The notes beneath the pieces are model-generated. The model did no database searches. It was not told where the DNA came from and saw only the letters and a program-made list of their open reading frames with translations. A stretch of DNA of 64,000 nt, taken from positions 116,170 to 180,169 of the forward strand of contig JAGAZO010000016.1 in the NCBI GenBank assembly GCA_017940005.1. The letters run 5' to 3'. Below, one piece after another: positions 1-8,420 of the stretch (position 1 is its first letter; each line of letters starts with the position of its first letter). This DNA comes from Treponema sp. GTDB lineage: Bacteria; Spirochaetota; Spirochaetia; Treponematales; Treponemataceae. Made by a program: the position numbers and the translations under genes.

Positions 1-774
1 CTCCCCTTTCTGCGGGGCAAAGCTCCTGTTGTCTTGCGCCCCGCAACGCCCCGCGCCAATGCAATGCGTGTGCGCGTCGAGCACTTTTTTGCCAAATGAT
101 TCACTGCTCTCATAATATTCTGCAACTTTTCCATTGCGCAGCACTGTCACCGTATCTGTGTACAACGCTGCTTCTTGCATGCTGTGCGTTATGACGACGA
201 CGTTCATGCCGTTTTGTGCAAGCGTGCGCATGTTTGCATAGAGAGAACGCCGCTGTTCCCAGTCAAGCAACGCGGACGGCTCATCGAGTATGAGCATGCG
301 CGGCTCTTTTACGAGCGCTGCAATGAGCGACGTGTAAAACCGCTCATCGCCGCCTATGTTTGCGACGCGCGCGTGAACATCAAGCTGTGGCGCCCATGTC
401 TGCTGTATTGCTGCCGCTGCACGAATGACGTGCGCTTTTTTCATCTTTTTGCCCGTGCAGTTGTATTCAGCACCGAGCAGAATATTTTCCTGCACGCTTA
501 TGCTGTCTGCAAGCAGTGGACGCTGGGCAACGCACGCAATGCCTGCGCGCACTGCATCGCGTGGCACGGCAAAGTGCGCTTCGTTTCCGTCGATCAAAAG
601 CGTGCCGTAATCTGCTCCACGCGCGCCGCTCAAAATCGCTGCTATCGTCGATTTTCCTGCGCCGTTTTCTCCGAGCAGTGCGTGAATCATGCCGCCTTTG
701 AACGAGAGCGACACGTCATCGAGCACTGTCTTATGAATATATTTTTTTGTTGCGTGTTCAAGCAAAACGTCCAT
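1..774 (-). CDS. ABC transporter ATP-binding protein of simple-sugar/nucleoside type (partial)
   Basis: The gene starts at an ATG at 774 and runs off the left edge, so about 258 N-terminal residues are visible. It couples ATP hydrolysis to import and probably works with the BMP lipoprotein just upstream in the same direction (10 bp gap). A Walker A motif GENGAGKST lies near residue 37 and a Walker B segment LILDEP near residue 162. The stretch where the signature LSGGE is expected reads NIGGDERF, so the C-loop is degenerate. RbsA/NupA-type proteins carry two ATPase domains, one often degenerate; only the first domain is visible here, so the degeneracy may be normal for the family. Substrate is not readable; nucleosides or simple sugars are likely from the BMP partner. 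Confidence 0.85.
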   Translation of the reverse strand, partial: MDVLLEHATKKYIHKTVLDDVSLSFKGGMIHALLGENGAGKSTIAAILSGARGADYGTLLIDGNEAHFAVPRDAVRAGIACVAQRPLLADSISVQENILLGAEYNCTGKKMKKAHVIRAAAAIQQTWAPQLDVHARVANIGGDERFYTSLIAALVKEPRMLILDEPSALLDWEQRRSLYANMRTLAQNGMNVVVITHSMQEAALYTDTVTVLRNGKVAEYYESSESFGKKVLDAHTHCIGAGRCGAQDNRSFAPQKGE

Positions 775-783
775 ACGTGTTTA

Positions 784-1797
784 CTAATCTTGCGGCAGCA
801 GCAGCGCACCGCTTGCAATGCGCGCAACGACTTCCTGCATTTTTTTTCGCATCTCGTCGCTCACTGCTTCATTGCGGTAATCTGGCGCGTCCTGCACAAA
901 GCGCACAAATCCTTCTGCCATGCCGACTGTTTTTGCGCTTCCCCATTCAGTTTTTCCTGCAAGATATTCTGCAGTCACTTGTGCCGCCATCTTTCGCTGT
1001 TCGAGCACTGTGCACGAAATGATGTTTTCAGGCGCGCGCGAAAATTCTGCGTTGTCGAAAAGTGTCAGATACATTCCAGTTTCTTTTGCCGCGTTTATGA
1101 CACCTTGTACAGCTCCGCCGCATATGGGCAAAATCACATCGACGCCTATTTTGTACATTGCGTTTGCAAGCTCCGCGCTTTTAGTCCCGTCATACCAGTT
1201 GCCGACAATGCGGAAATCGACTGTGATGTCGGGAGTTGCCGCTGCCGCGCCTTCTGCAAAGCCGGGCAAAATCACGTTGTTCATCACCGGATATTCCTGC
1301 GCTGCGATGAGTCCGAGCTTTTTTGTCTTTGTCATAAGCGCCGCCATGTAGCCCGTAGCATACGACTGCTCGTGCTGATTGTAGCGCACGGTAGCAATGC
1401 TGCTGTTTCCCGCTTTATACGCGTCGAGTAGGATGAACTTTTGCGCGGGAAACTGCGCGGTGAGCGGCTCCACAAGCTCTGGCAGCGACGGATTAGACGA
1501 GATGATGACGCTGTACTTTTGCTCTGCCGCGAGCGCTGTAAGCTTTTGCGACCACTCAGCCTGGTTCGTGCCCGCTTCAAGGATTGCAACTGTTGCCTGT
1601 TCCGACGCGGTCTTTCCCGCATTGAAAGCTTCTACGCCGTCCCGCACGCCTTGCGCGAGCATCGCGTAGATGGGGCTGTCAGCCATAATGCCCGGCACAA
1701 ACACCGCGACTGAATGCGCTGCTGTTTTTTTGCCGCTGCATGAAACCATAAAAAATGCAAGCGTTGCCGCTGCCACATATTTCATACTATTTTTCAT
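784..1797 (-). CDS. BMP-family substrate-binding lipoprotein
   Basis: This 337-residue protein is a predicted periplasmic or membrane-anchored solute receptor of the BMP/PnrA family (nucleoside or related ligands). The N-terminus has a lysine start, a hydrophobic stretch and a lipobox FMVSC, so Cys20 should be lipidated. The fold is recognisable from the sugar-binding-like layout, with the YATGYMAALMTK region mid-protein and GNWYDGTKSAELANAMY later, both typical of BMP proteins. It precedes the ATPase gene at 1-774, and the two form the visible part of an uptake operon; permeases are presumably beyond the left edge. AGAGG precedes the ATG by about 11 nt. Exact ligand is unknown. Confidence 0.88.
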   Translation of the reverse strand: MKNSMKYVAAATLAFFMVSCSGKKTAAHSVAVFVPGIMADSPIYAMLAQGVRDGVEAFNAGKTASEQATVAILEAGTNQAEWSQKLTALAAEQKYSVIISSNPSLPELVEPLTAQFPAQKFILLDAYKAGNSSIATVRYNQHEQSYATGYMAALMTKTKKLGLIAAQEYPVMNNVILPGFAEGAAAATPDITVDFRIVGNWYDGTKSAELANAMYKIGVDVILPICGGAVQGVINAAKETGMYLTLFDNAEFSRAPENIISCTVLEQRKMAAQVTAEYLAGKTEWGSAKTVGMAEGFVRFVQDAPDYRNEAVSDEMRKKMQEVVARIASGALLLPQD

Positions 1798-1821
1798 ATT
1801 TGCAGTAAACCTCTTGTGGTA

Positions 1822-1850
1822 AATATAGTTTTATATCAAACTATTGTCAA
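1822..1850 (-). promoter_or_regulatory. Promoter of the BMP transporter operon
   Basis: On the minus strand a perfect -35 TTGACA (1850-1845) is followed after 17 nt by TATATT (1827-1822). The leader to the ATG at 1797 is about 18-20 nt and contains AGAGG. The promoter is divergent from that of nagA, whose -10 lies 57 bp away. Confidence 0.75.
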
Positions 1851-1883
1851 GAGGAACAGTTTGAGAATGCTGTATGCAAGGGG

Positions 1884-1912
1884 TTTCCTGTTTTATAAAA
1901 GTATGATATACT
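1884..1912 (+). promoter_or_regulatory. nagA promoter, leaderless arrangement
   Basis: TTTCCT (1884-1889), a 17-nt spacer and TATACT (1907-1912) precede the nagA ATG at 1923 by only 10 nt. Transcription should begin within about 1-4 nt of the start codon, and no Shine-Dalgarno is present. The -10 is strong and the -35 weak. Confidence 0.6.
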
Positions 1913-1922
1913 ACAAACTATT

Positions 1923-3092
1923 ATGAAATTATGTATACACAATGCTACCGTGCTCAACGGTATCTCAAAGATGGAAAACTGTGCCATCCTTATCGATGAT
2001 AAAAAAATTGCAGATATTTTTTCAGAAGCGCGTTTTGCGCAAAAGACTTTTGCTGATGATGTTGCTATGATTGATGCGCGCGGCATGTATGTTGCGCCTG
2101 GTCTTATAGACACGCACATACACGGGTTCAAAGGTCACGGCACAGATGCATGCACGACAGAAGGCATTCTTCAGATGTCTGCCGATTTGGCGCAATACGG
2201 CGTTACGGCGTTCACGCCAACAATGTATCCTGCTCCTGAACAAGCGATGATTGATTCAATAAAAGCGATTGTTCAAGCTATGGGAAAAGAAACTGGCGCG
2301 AAGATTATGGGCATTCACCTTGAAGGTCCGTTTATCTCTCCGCATAAGCTCGGCGTACAGCGTCTTGAAACAGTGAAAGAAGTTGATATAGATTTGATGG
2401 AACGCTTGTGGGAAGTATCGGAGGGACACATAGTCAACATGACAGTTGCGCCTGAATTAAAAGATATGAGACGGCTTGCACTTTCATGCATAGAAAAGGG
2501 GATTGTGCTTCAAGCGGGTCACACGGATGCTTCTTACAGCAACATGGTGGAGGGCATGCAGGCGGGCATTTTTCATGCGACGCATTTTTTTAACGCGATG
2601 AGCCAAATGCATCACCGAAATCCGGGTGCTGTCGGCGCGGTGCTCATTCACGCGGAAATGACGTGCGAAGTGATTGCCGATGGAATCCACATCCATCCTG
2701 ATTTATTCAAGCTCTTGCAAAAAGATAAGACGAGCGACAAGTTGGTGCTCGTTACAGATGCGCTTTCACCGACAGAAGTATGGACGGACAGACCGCTTTT
2801 TGCGAACGGCGAAGAAGTTGTGTTTAAAGGCGGCTGCTTTCACCGCAAGTCTGACGACGTTATTGCAGGTTCTGCCCTTACGATGATCCGCGGCGTAAAA
2901 AATCTCGTTTCATTTGGATTTCCCCCGTGTGATGCGATAAAATGCGCTGCCGCAAATCCTGCGCGTATCATGCGCTTTCAAAAAAAGGGAATGCTTGTGC
3001 CTGGCTACGACAGCGATGTGATTGTCTTCGACAAAGATTTTGCTGTACAATTCGTAATGGTGCAGGGAAATATTGTAAAGAATAATTTTTAA
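1923..3092 (+). CDS. nagA: N-acetylglucosamine-6-phosphate deacetylase
   Basis: This cytosolic amidohydrolase removes acetate from GlcNAc-6-phosphate, giving glucosamine-6-phosphate, the substrate of NagB encoded next. At 389 residues it is full length. Visible metal and active-site elements are HIH at 65-67, LEGPF with Glu134, His200 in AGHTDA, His221 in ATHFFNAM, and the catalytic aspartate Asp279 in TDALSPT. The ATG at 1923 fits the family N-terminus and sits 10 nt after a -10 box, with no ribosome binding site. nagB follows after 32 bp, so the two genes very likely form an amino-sugar catabolic operon feeding peptidoglycan or host GlcNAc into glycolysis. Confidence 0.96.
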   Translation: MKLCIHNATVLNGISKMENCAILIDDKKIADIFSEARFAQKTFADDVAMIDARGMYVAPGLIDTHIHGFKGHGTDACTTEGILQMSADLAQYGVTAFTPTMYPAPEQAMIDSIKAIVQAMGKETGAKIMGIHLEGPFISPHKLGVQRLETVKEVDIDLMERLWEVSEGHIVNMTVAPELKDMRRLALSCIEKGIVLQAGHTDASYSNMVEGMQAGIFHATHFFNAMSQMHHRNPGAVGAVLIHAEMTCEVIADGIHIHPDLFKLLQKDKTSDKLVLVTDALSPTEVWTDRPLFANGEEVVFKGGCFHRKSDDVIAGSALTMIRGVKNLVSFGFPPCDAIKCAAANPARIMRFQKKGMLVPGYDSDVIVFDKDFAVQFVMVQGNIVKNNF

Positions 3093-3124
3093 TAATTTAT
3101 TTTTATCATTTTGGAGAAAAGTAC

Positions 3125-3931
3125 ATGCGAGTAATCATCAAAGAAACCTACGATTCATGTTCGCTGTGGACGGCACATCATATTGCTCATCGCATCAATG
3201 ATTTCTGTCCGAGTGAGACAAAACCGTTTGTGCTCGGATTGCCCACTGGCAGCACGCCGCTCGGCACATATGCAGAATTAATAAAACTTAACAAAACTGG
3301 CAGCGTGTCATTTAAAAATGTCATAACATTCAACATGGATGAATATGTCGGACTTGATGCTGCTCATCCACAAAGTTATCATTATTTTATGTTTGAGAAT
3401 TTTTTCAATCACATCGACATAAAAAAAGAAAACATACATATCTTAAATGGGCTTGCAAAAGACAAAGAAGCAGAGTGCGCTGCATATGAAAAAGCTATTA
3501 TTGATGCAGGCGGCATCAGATTGTTTTTGGGCGGCATTGGAAGCGACGGCCACATAGCATTCAACGAGCCTGGCGAGTCGCTTGCATCTCGTACGCACAT
3601 TGCATTGCTTACAAAAGAGACTGTCGATGCCAATTCTCGCTTCTTTGGCGGCGACATTTCGCAGGTACCGACGCAAGCATTCAGCGTTGGCGTGGGGACT
3701 ATTTGCGATTCAGACGAAGTTGTAATTATGGCAACGGGCAGAGTAAAAGCGCGTGCTGTTGCGGAAGGCGTTGAAGGAAGTGTTTCACACATGTGGCCTA
3801 TAACCGCGTTGCAGCTGCACAAAAATGCAATAATCGTGTGCGATGACGAAGCAAGCGAAGAGCTCAAGGTAAAAACAGTGCGGTATTTTGCTGACAACGA
3901 GACACAATATGAAAAAGCTAGCGCGCGTTAG
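3125..3931 (+). CDS. nagB: Glucosamine-6-phosphate deaminase
   Basis: The enzyme converts glucosamine-6-phosphate to fructose-6-phosphate and ammonia. The 268-residue sequence aligns without gaps to the E. coli active-site numbering: Asp72 in NMDEY, Asp141 and His143 in [11 protein letters not shown], and Glu148. The phosphate-binding segment GLPTGSTP is at 39-46. A GGAG lies 9 nt before the ATG. It follows nagA by 32 bp and overlaps the next lipoprotein gene by 23 bp, so these three genes are probably cotranscribed. Confidence 0.97.
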   Translation: MRVIIKETYDSCSLWTAHHIAHRINDFCPSETKPFVLGLPTGSTPLGTYAELIKLNKTGSVSFKNVITFNMDEYVGLDAAHPQSYHYFMFENFFNHIDIKKENIHILNGLAKDKEAECAAYEKAIIDAGGIRLFLGGIGSDGHIAFNEPGESLASRTHIALLTKETVDANSRFFGGDISQVPTQAFSVGVGTICDSDEVVIMATGRVKARAVAEGVEGSVSHMWPITALQLHKNAIIVCDDEASEELKVKTVRYFADNETQYEKASAR

Positions 3932-4457
3932 TATAGCAGTGTTTTTTCTGTTTGCCTCATGCGATTCTTTTCTCTCTACTGTCAAAGAGCGGGAAATTAT
4001 TAATAATTCTTCTCATGATGTACAATTTACATTGCAACCGTACGGCGATAAAGTTTTTACGCTTGAACAAAGTAAACGCATGTCGCTGAAATTACCACAG
4101 TTTCCAGCAGGAAAAATCGTTTCGACAGACAAGCCTGTTTATTTTAGAGCAGGAAATGAAGTTTCGCACATAAAAGACTTGCCGATTTATCAATTTAAAA
4201 TAATCAATACTACTGGCGAAGACATAGAACTGTTTGTTACTAACGATAGGTTTTGTGACTATAAAGACGAAAGCAGTAAATGTACTATTGAGAAAAGAAT
4301 ATCTAGCGACACAGTAAAAACGATAAACGTATACATATTTCCACCCGCGTATAAATATAATTTGGCAAATGCGGGCAGCAATTACGACCTTACGCCATCA
4401 TCTGAAACTGTATATGACGCAGATAAATTGCCCGCATTTGTTTTGACATTTCGTTAG
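3909..4457 (+). CDS. Hypothetical lipoprotein
   Basis: The start chosen is the ATG at 3909, inside the end of nagB, because it gives a classic lipoprotein signal: MKKLARVS, a hydrophobic run, and the lipobox FASC. The mature part (about 165 residues) has no recognisable domain; it is rich in beta-prone polar segments and contains a small cysteine pair region ([10 protein letters not shown]). An in-frame ATG seven codons upstream is less fitting. A hairpin follows the stop. Function unknown; position suggests a cell-envelope protein coexpressed with amino-sugar catabolism. Confidence 0.75.
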   Translation: MKKLARVSIAVFFLFASCDSFLSTVKEREIINNSSHDVQFTLQPYGDKVFTLEQSKRMSLKLPQFPAGKIVSTDKPVYFRAGNEVSHIKDLPIYQFKIINTTGEDIELFVTNDRFCDYKDESSKCTIEKRISSDTVKTINVYIFPPAYKYNLANAGSNYDLTPSSETVYDADKLPAFVLTFR

Positions 4458-4481
4458 CCGCAACGCTTTTTAGCACGTATT

Positions 4482-4517
4482 GCAAGGCAGCTGCTGTTGT
4501 ACAATCAACTGCCTTGC
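4482..4517 (+). terminator. Hairpin after the nag operon
   Basis: GCAAGGCAG (4482-4490) and its exact complement CTGCCTTGC (4509-4517) form a 9-bp stem with an 18-nt loop just after the lipoprotein stop. The downstream tract is T-rich but interrupted. It abuts the -35 box of the next gene. Confidence 0.5.
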
Positions 4518-4546
4518 TTGCAACGCTCTTTTGTTTTTGTTAAAAT
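4518..4546 (+). promoter_or_regulatory. Promoter of the epimerase-EFR1 operon, leaderless
   Basis: TTGCAA (4518-4523), 17-nt spacer, TAAAAT (4541-4546), then 10 nt to the ATG at 4557. There is no Shine-Dalgarno, so a leaderless or near-leaderless mRNA is predicted. Confidence 0.6.
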
Positions 4547-4556
4547 GCTATTCCGT

Positions 4557-6113
4557 ATGAAAGATGATATTGTTGTTGCCGTGACAGGCGGTACAGGGCA
4601 CATGGGGGTGCAAGCTGTCAAAAAGCTGCTTGAATTGCCGTTTGTCAAAATCAAGCTGCTCGTGCGCCGCGAAAACAAAACGCTGCCGCGCCTTTTGCGC
4701 GAAGTTGGGAATGCGCGAAATAGAATCACTGTTGTAAGCGGTTCGCTCACAGATGAGGGCGCGCTTGCAGAGCTTGTGCAAGATGCTCACTACGTTATTC
4801 ACATGGCGGCAGTTATCCCGCCGCTTTCAGATAAAAATCCGCGCCGCTCATACGAAGCGAACGAGCTTGGTGCACAAAACATTGTCCGCGCAGTCGAAGC
4901 AGTTCAAACGAATCAGCCGAAGTTTATCGATGTGACGAGCGTTGCGCTGTACGGCAACCGCGACGAGAAGCATTTGTGGGGGCGCGTGGGCGACCCGCTG
5001 CTCGTCTCGCCGTTCGATGTGTATTCTGCAAATAAATTGCGCGGCGAGTTTGCGGTGCTCGAATCAAACATTGCGAATTGGGCAGTGCTCCGCCAAAGCG
5101 CAATGATTTACCGCAGCATGCTCGACGGCAACATGTCTGACGGGCTCATGTTTCACACCACATTCAACGGACCGCTTGAATGGGTTACTGACGAAGACAG
5201 CGGCGCGCTCATAAAAAAGATTGTCGAAAAAGATTTAGAAGAAGATTTAAGCAAAACGTTTTGGCGTCACGTGTTCAACATTGGCGCGCCTGCCGAAAAT
5301 CGCGTTACAGGATTTGAGACGCTCAACGAAGGCTTCAAATTGATAAACGGCAGCTCAAAAGATTTCTTTGCGCCCGATTTCAACATTACGCGCAACTTTC
5401 ACGGCATGTGGTACTACGACAGCGACGCGCTTGAAAATCTGTTCCATTACAAATCAGGCAAACTCAGCGACTATTGGAAAGAGATTGGCAACTGCCACAA
5501 GTACTACAAGCTTGCCTGTGTCGTTCCCGCCGCGCTCATAAAAAAATTGGCAATTGAGCGGTTGTTCAAAAATTACAACGCGCCAAAGTATTGGCTTTCG
5601 CACAATGACAGCGCAAAGCTCACTGCATTTTTTGGAAGCGCGGACGCGTACAAAAATATGACAACCGCGTGGAGCGAGTTTCCGCTTTTGTGTGAAGGCA
5701 AACTGCGCGACGGCACGAGCGTCAGCTACGAAAGTTTAAAAGAGATAAAAAATGCGCGGCTGCTTGACTACGGCTTTAACTTTGAAAAGCGCGATGAAGA
5801 AATCACGCTTGAAGACTTGCAGAACGTAGCAAAAATGCACGGCGGCGAATGTCTTGCATCATCTTTTAAAACGGGCGATGTCTATACAGCTGTTGAATGG
5901 AAAACGCAAGACGCGGAGATTTTTTTCGCTCGCCCGTATTCTGTGCTGCGCGCAGGGCATTGGTTCAATCCCATCTACAAAGATTACGTGTGGGATTTTG
6001 ACCGCCTCGCCAAAAAAGATGCAATCTTTGCGCAGATTTGGTACGACACGCACAGCAGAGATGAAAACGTTTGCTACTACTTCGATTCTGATTTTAAGGC
6101 GCACATGAAATGA
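4557..6113 (+). CDS. NAD(P)-binding epimerase/dehydratase-like protein
   Basis: This 518-residue protein starts with a Rossmann glycine motif TGGTGHMG near residue 10 and continues as an extended short-chain dehydrogenase/epimerase, with a YSANK segment matching the YxxxK catalytic pair near residue 160. After about residue 330 there is a C-terminal part of roughly 190 residues that I do not recognise. The ATG at 4557 is preferred over upstream in-frame starts because it follows a promoter by 10 nt and begins at the beta-strand before the glycine motif. The stop overlaps the next start (ATGA), so it is translationally coupled to the EFR1-type ferredoxin, suggesting a shared redox pathway. Substrate unknown. 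Confidence 0.8.
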   Translation: MKDDIVVAVTGGTGHMGVQAVKKLLELPFVKIKLLVRRENKTLPRLLREVGNARNRITVVSGSLTDEGALAELVQDAHYVIHMAAVIPPLSDKNPRRSYEANELGAQNIVRAVEAVQTNQPKFIDVTSVALYGNRDEKHLWGRVGDPLLVSPFDVYSANKLRGEFAVLESNIANWAVLRQSAMIYRSMLDGNMSDGLMFHTTFNGPLEWVTDEDSGALIKKIVEKDLEEDLSKTFWRHVFNIGAPAENRVTGFETLNEGFKLINGSSKDFFAPDFNITRNFHGMWYYDSDALENLFHYKSGKLSDYWKEIGNCHKYYKLACVVPAALIKKLAIERLFKNYNAPKYWLSHNDSAKLTAFFGSADAYKNMTTAWSEFPLLCEGKLRDGTSVSYESLKEIKNARLLDYGFNFEKRDEEITLEDLQNVAKMHGGECLASSFKTGDVYTAVEWKTQDAEIFFARPYSVLRAGHWFNPIYKDYVWDFDRLAKKDAIFAQIWYDTHSRDENVCYYFDSDFKAHMK

Positions 6114-7000
6114 ATTTATTGTTTTGCTACTATTCTGGCACAGGGCACACAAAGCGCATTGTCGAGTTGTACAAAAAAAGTTTTGAAGAGCACAATGCAC
6201 GCGTTGCCGCATGTAACATTGAACATGCTGATTTTTCGTTCAATGTCGCAGACTACGATGTCATCGGATTTTTTTACCCTGTGTATGCGTTCAACGCGCC
6301 GTGGATCATGGTTGATTTTATCGCATCGCTTCCTGTGCAATCTGTGCCCAAAAATTGCTTCATCGCAGCATCTTCAGGCGAGCCGCTTGCACTCAATTTT
6401 TCTTCGAGGAGCAAAATCCAAACGCTTTTGAAAAAGCGCAATTTTCGCATTACAAATCACTACGATTATGTGATGCCGTACAACATCATGTTCCGCCACA
6501 CTGACGAGCGCGCGTATGCCATGCTTGAAACAGCAAAGCAGCTTGTTCCGCTCGATGTGCAGGACATCATTTCGGGGAAAAGCGTTGTGCCGCATCTTCC
6601 GATAATTTTCAGATTCATCTCGTTTATGTTTCGCATAGAGTTTTGGGGCGGTCGATTCAACGGGACGTTTTATCGCGCAACAGACGCATGCACCACATGC
6701 GGCTTATGCATTAAAAAATGTCCCGTGCACAACATAACGGCATCAGGCGACGGCAAGCCCGTGTTTGGCAAAAACTGCCTCATGTGCCAGCGGTGCTCAA
6801 TGTACTGTCCCGCAGACGCAATCATCACAGGGCTGTTCAACTCATGGAAAGTGCACGGCCCGTATACATTCAAAAAACCTCGAGAGGCGGAAGTTGACAC
6901 GCATCCATTTTATTTGGGCGCGTCCTACAAGCGCTATTTTAAAAATGCTGCAAAGCGGATAAAACATGCGGTCGAAAATGCTCATGAAGAGAAAATTTGA
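6110..7000 (+). CDS. EFR1-type flavodoxin/ferredoxin fusion protein
   Basis: The first 150 or so residues resemble a flavodoxin (YYSGTGHTKRIVELY binds FMN phosphate). Near residues 191-240 there are two 4Fe-4S motifs: CTTCGLCIKKCP and CLMCQRCSMYCP. This domain order is that of the EFR1 family of ferrodoxins, probably cytosolic electron carriers. The start overlaps the stop of the epimerase-like gene by 4 bp, and its end overlaps the chosen ruvC start by 35 bp. It most likely supplies electrons to the reaction of its operon partner; this is inference from linkage only. Confidence 0.88.
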   Translation: MNLLFCYYSGTGHTKRIVELYKKSFEEHNARVAACNIEHADFSFNVADYDVIGFFYPVYAFNAPWIMVDFIASLPVQSVPKNCFIAASSGEPLALNFSSRSKIQTLLKKRNFRITNHYDYVMPYNIMFRHTDERAYAMLETAKQLVPLDVQDIISGKSVVPHLPIIFRFISFMFRIEFWGGRFNGTFYRATDACTTCGLCIKKCPVHNITASGDGKPVFGKNCLMCQRCSMYCPADAIITGLFNSWKVHGPYTFKKPREAEVDTHPFYLGASYKRYFKNAAKRIKHAVENAHEEKI

Positions 7001-7535
7001 ATCGCTTCCCGGCACTGAAAATGCACCACAAAAATCACTTTGTTCCAAGAGACAAAAAATCAGGCGGGTACTCGGCATTGATCCAGGCCTTGCATCGACA
7101 GGCTTTGGCATTATCGATTATCAAACCGGTCGTTACCGCATGATAAGCTACGGCGTTGTTGAAACAGCTGCTCATATGCCGCATCAGTTGCGCTTGCTTG
7201 CATTATACAATAGGCTATGCACAATAATTGATGAGTTTAAACCGACTGAAGCGGCCATGGAAAAGTTATATTTTGCTCGCAATACTTCTTCTGCAATGGG
7301 AGTTGCAGAAGCACGCGGTGTCGTTACGCTCTGCCTTGCGCAGCATAGTATTGCGCTCGACGAGTATACACCGAATCAAATAAAACAATCAGTGACTGGA
7401 ACAGCTTCTGCAGATAAAGAACTTGTTGAAAAATATGTAAAAATTTTACTTGCTCTTGAAGCAGAGCCAAAGCCTGATCATGCTGCTGATGCACTTGCAG
7501 GTGCAATTACACATTTGCATCATGTTGCTAGATAA
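6966..7535 (+). CDS. ruvC: Crossover junction endodeoxyribonuclease RuvC
   Basis: RuvC is the dimeric nuclease that resolves Holliday junctions produced by RuvAB. Active-site residues, in the numbering of this start, are Asp39 in GIDPGLASTG, Glu99 in AAMEKLYF, and His172 with Asp175 in DHAADALA (an H/D pair is also known in Thermus RuvC). The conserved protein starts around residue 33. ATGs at 6966, 6978 and 6984 are all possible and leave a basic, unconserved N-terminal extension of 26-32 residues. It overlaps the preceding EFR1 gene. ruvA lies 112 bp downstream with its own promoter. Confidence 0.93.
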   Translation: MRSKMLMKRKFESLPGTENAPQKSLCSKRQKIRRVLGIDPGLASTGFGIIDYQTGRYRMISYGVVETAAHMPHQLRLLALYNRLCTIIDEFKPTEAAMEKLYFARNTSSAMGVAEARGVVTLCLAQHSIALDEYTPNQIKQSVTGTASADKELVEKYVKILLALEAEPKPDHAADALAGAITHLHHVAR

Positions 7536-7628
7536 GCTATGCATGGAACAATGCAGTGATTTTCCTGTGCTTTTCAAGTTGTCATGGTGCATTTATGACG
7601 TTGCGGCGCTCTGTATTATTCGTCCAGT

Positions 7629-7640
7629 TTGTGCTATACT
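7629..7640 (+). promoter_or_regulatory. ruvA promoter, extended -10, leaderless
   Basis: TGCTATACT, an extended -10 box, ends at 7640, 6 nt before the ruvA ATG at 7647. No convincing -35 is seen. Transcription should start on or next to the A of ATG. Confidence 0.6.
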
Positions 7641-7646
7641 GTGCGC

Positions 7647-8261
7647 ATGTTCAACAGTCTTACAGGAATTATCACTGAAAAATTGCCATCTGCTGTCTGC
7701 ATAGACACGCACGGCATTGAATGGCAGCTCATTGTGCCCGGCTCCGCGCTCGACGCATTGCCACCTGTTGGGCGTGAGGCGCGCGTGTTCACGTATCTTG
7801 TGCATACTGACGATATTATGCAGCTCTACGGTTTTTCGTCGCACGAGGAGCGCGCGCTTTTTCTCGATTTAATAAAAGTTGACGGCATTGGACCGCGCGG
7901 TGCCGTAAAAATTCTTTCGCATATTTCTGGAAGCCAGCTTGTAGCTGCGCTTGACGGTGGAGATGTCTCGCTGCTTGAAAAAGTTCCGGGCATTGGAAAA
8001 AAAACTGCTGCAAAGATGATGCTCGCGCTCAAAGGCAAGCTGGCACTCAGTGAATCGCCTGTTGCCTCACGCGCGCCGTCTCGTCCGTTTGAAGCGGTGA
8101 TTGTCTCGCTTGCGTCTATGGGCTACGACAAGCGCAACTGTGAGCATGTTGTTGGAATTGTCGCTGCCGCTCTTGCAGATGAGGACGGTTGGAATGCAAA
8201 AAAGCCTACTGAAAAAGAAGATGCTGTGTTCCGCCGCGCGCTTGTGGAGCTTGCACAGTAG
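7647..8261 (+). CDS. ruvA: Holliday junction branch migration protein RuvA
   Basis: RuvA binds four-way junctions and loads the RuvB helicase. The 204-residue protein has the N-terminal OB-fold (MFNSLTGIITEK), then two helix-hairpin-helix segments, VDGIGPRGAVKIL and VPGIGKKTAAKMM, and a C-terminal third domain that contacts RuvB. The ATG at 7647 matches the family start, and an in-frame upstream codon would precede the predicted transcription start. It is separated from ruvB by a chemoreceptor gene, so ruvA, ruvB and ruvC are near each other but not one operon. Confidence 0.95.
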   Translation: MFNSLTGIITEKLPSAVCIDTHGIEWQLIVPGSALDALPPVGREARVFTYLVHTDDIMQLYGFSSHEERALFLDLIKVDGIGPRGAVKILSHISGSQLVAALDGGDVSLLEKVPGIGKKTAAKMMLALKGKLALSESPVASRAPSRPFEAVIVSLASMGYDKRNCEHVVGIVAAALADEDGWNAKKPTEKEDAVFRRALVELAQ

Positions 8262-8329
8262 TCATATGCAAAATATCCTACATTATTAAAATGTGCATGT
8301 CTTTTATATACAAAATCTCAAAAAAGCGC

Positions 8330-8358
8330 TTGTGTGATGTTGCGCGATGTGATATACT
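8330..8358 (+). promoter_or_regulatory. Chemoreceptor promoter
   Basis: TTGTGT (8330-8335), 17-nt spacer and TATACT (8353-8358) lie about 62 bp before the ATG at 8421. This transcript has a real leader with a GAGG ribosome site. Confidence 0.55.
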
Positions 8359-8420
8359 CAATATTATTAAAATATAACGCTCTGAGAGTCATAGAAAAAA
8401 GTATATACCACGAGGAAAAA

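Noticed and set aside
175..1431. Long open frame on the plus strand opposite the ABC and BMP genes
   Set aside because: Very rich in Cys, His and Arg, no ribosome site, and the opposite strand encodes two recognisable families over the same stretch.
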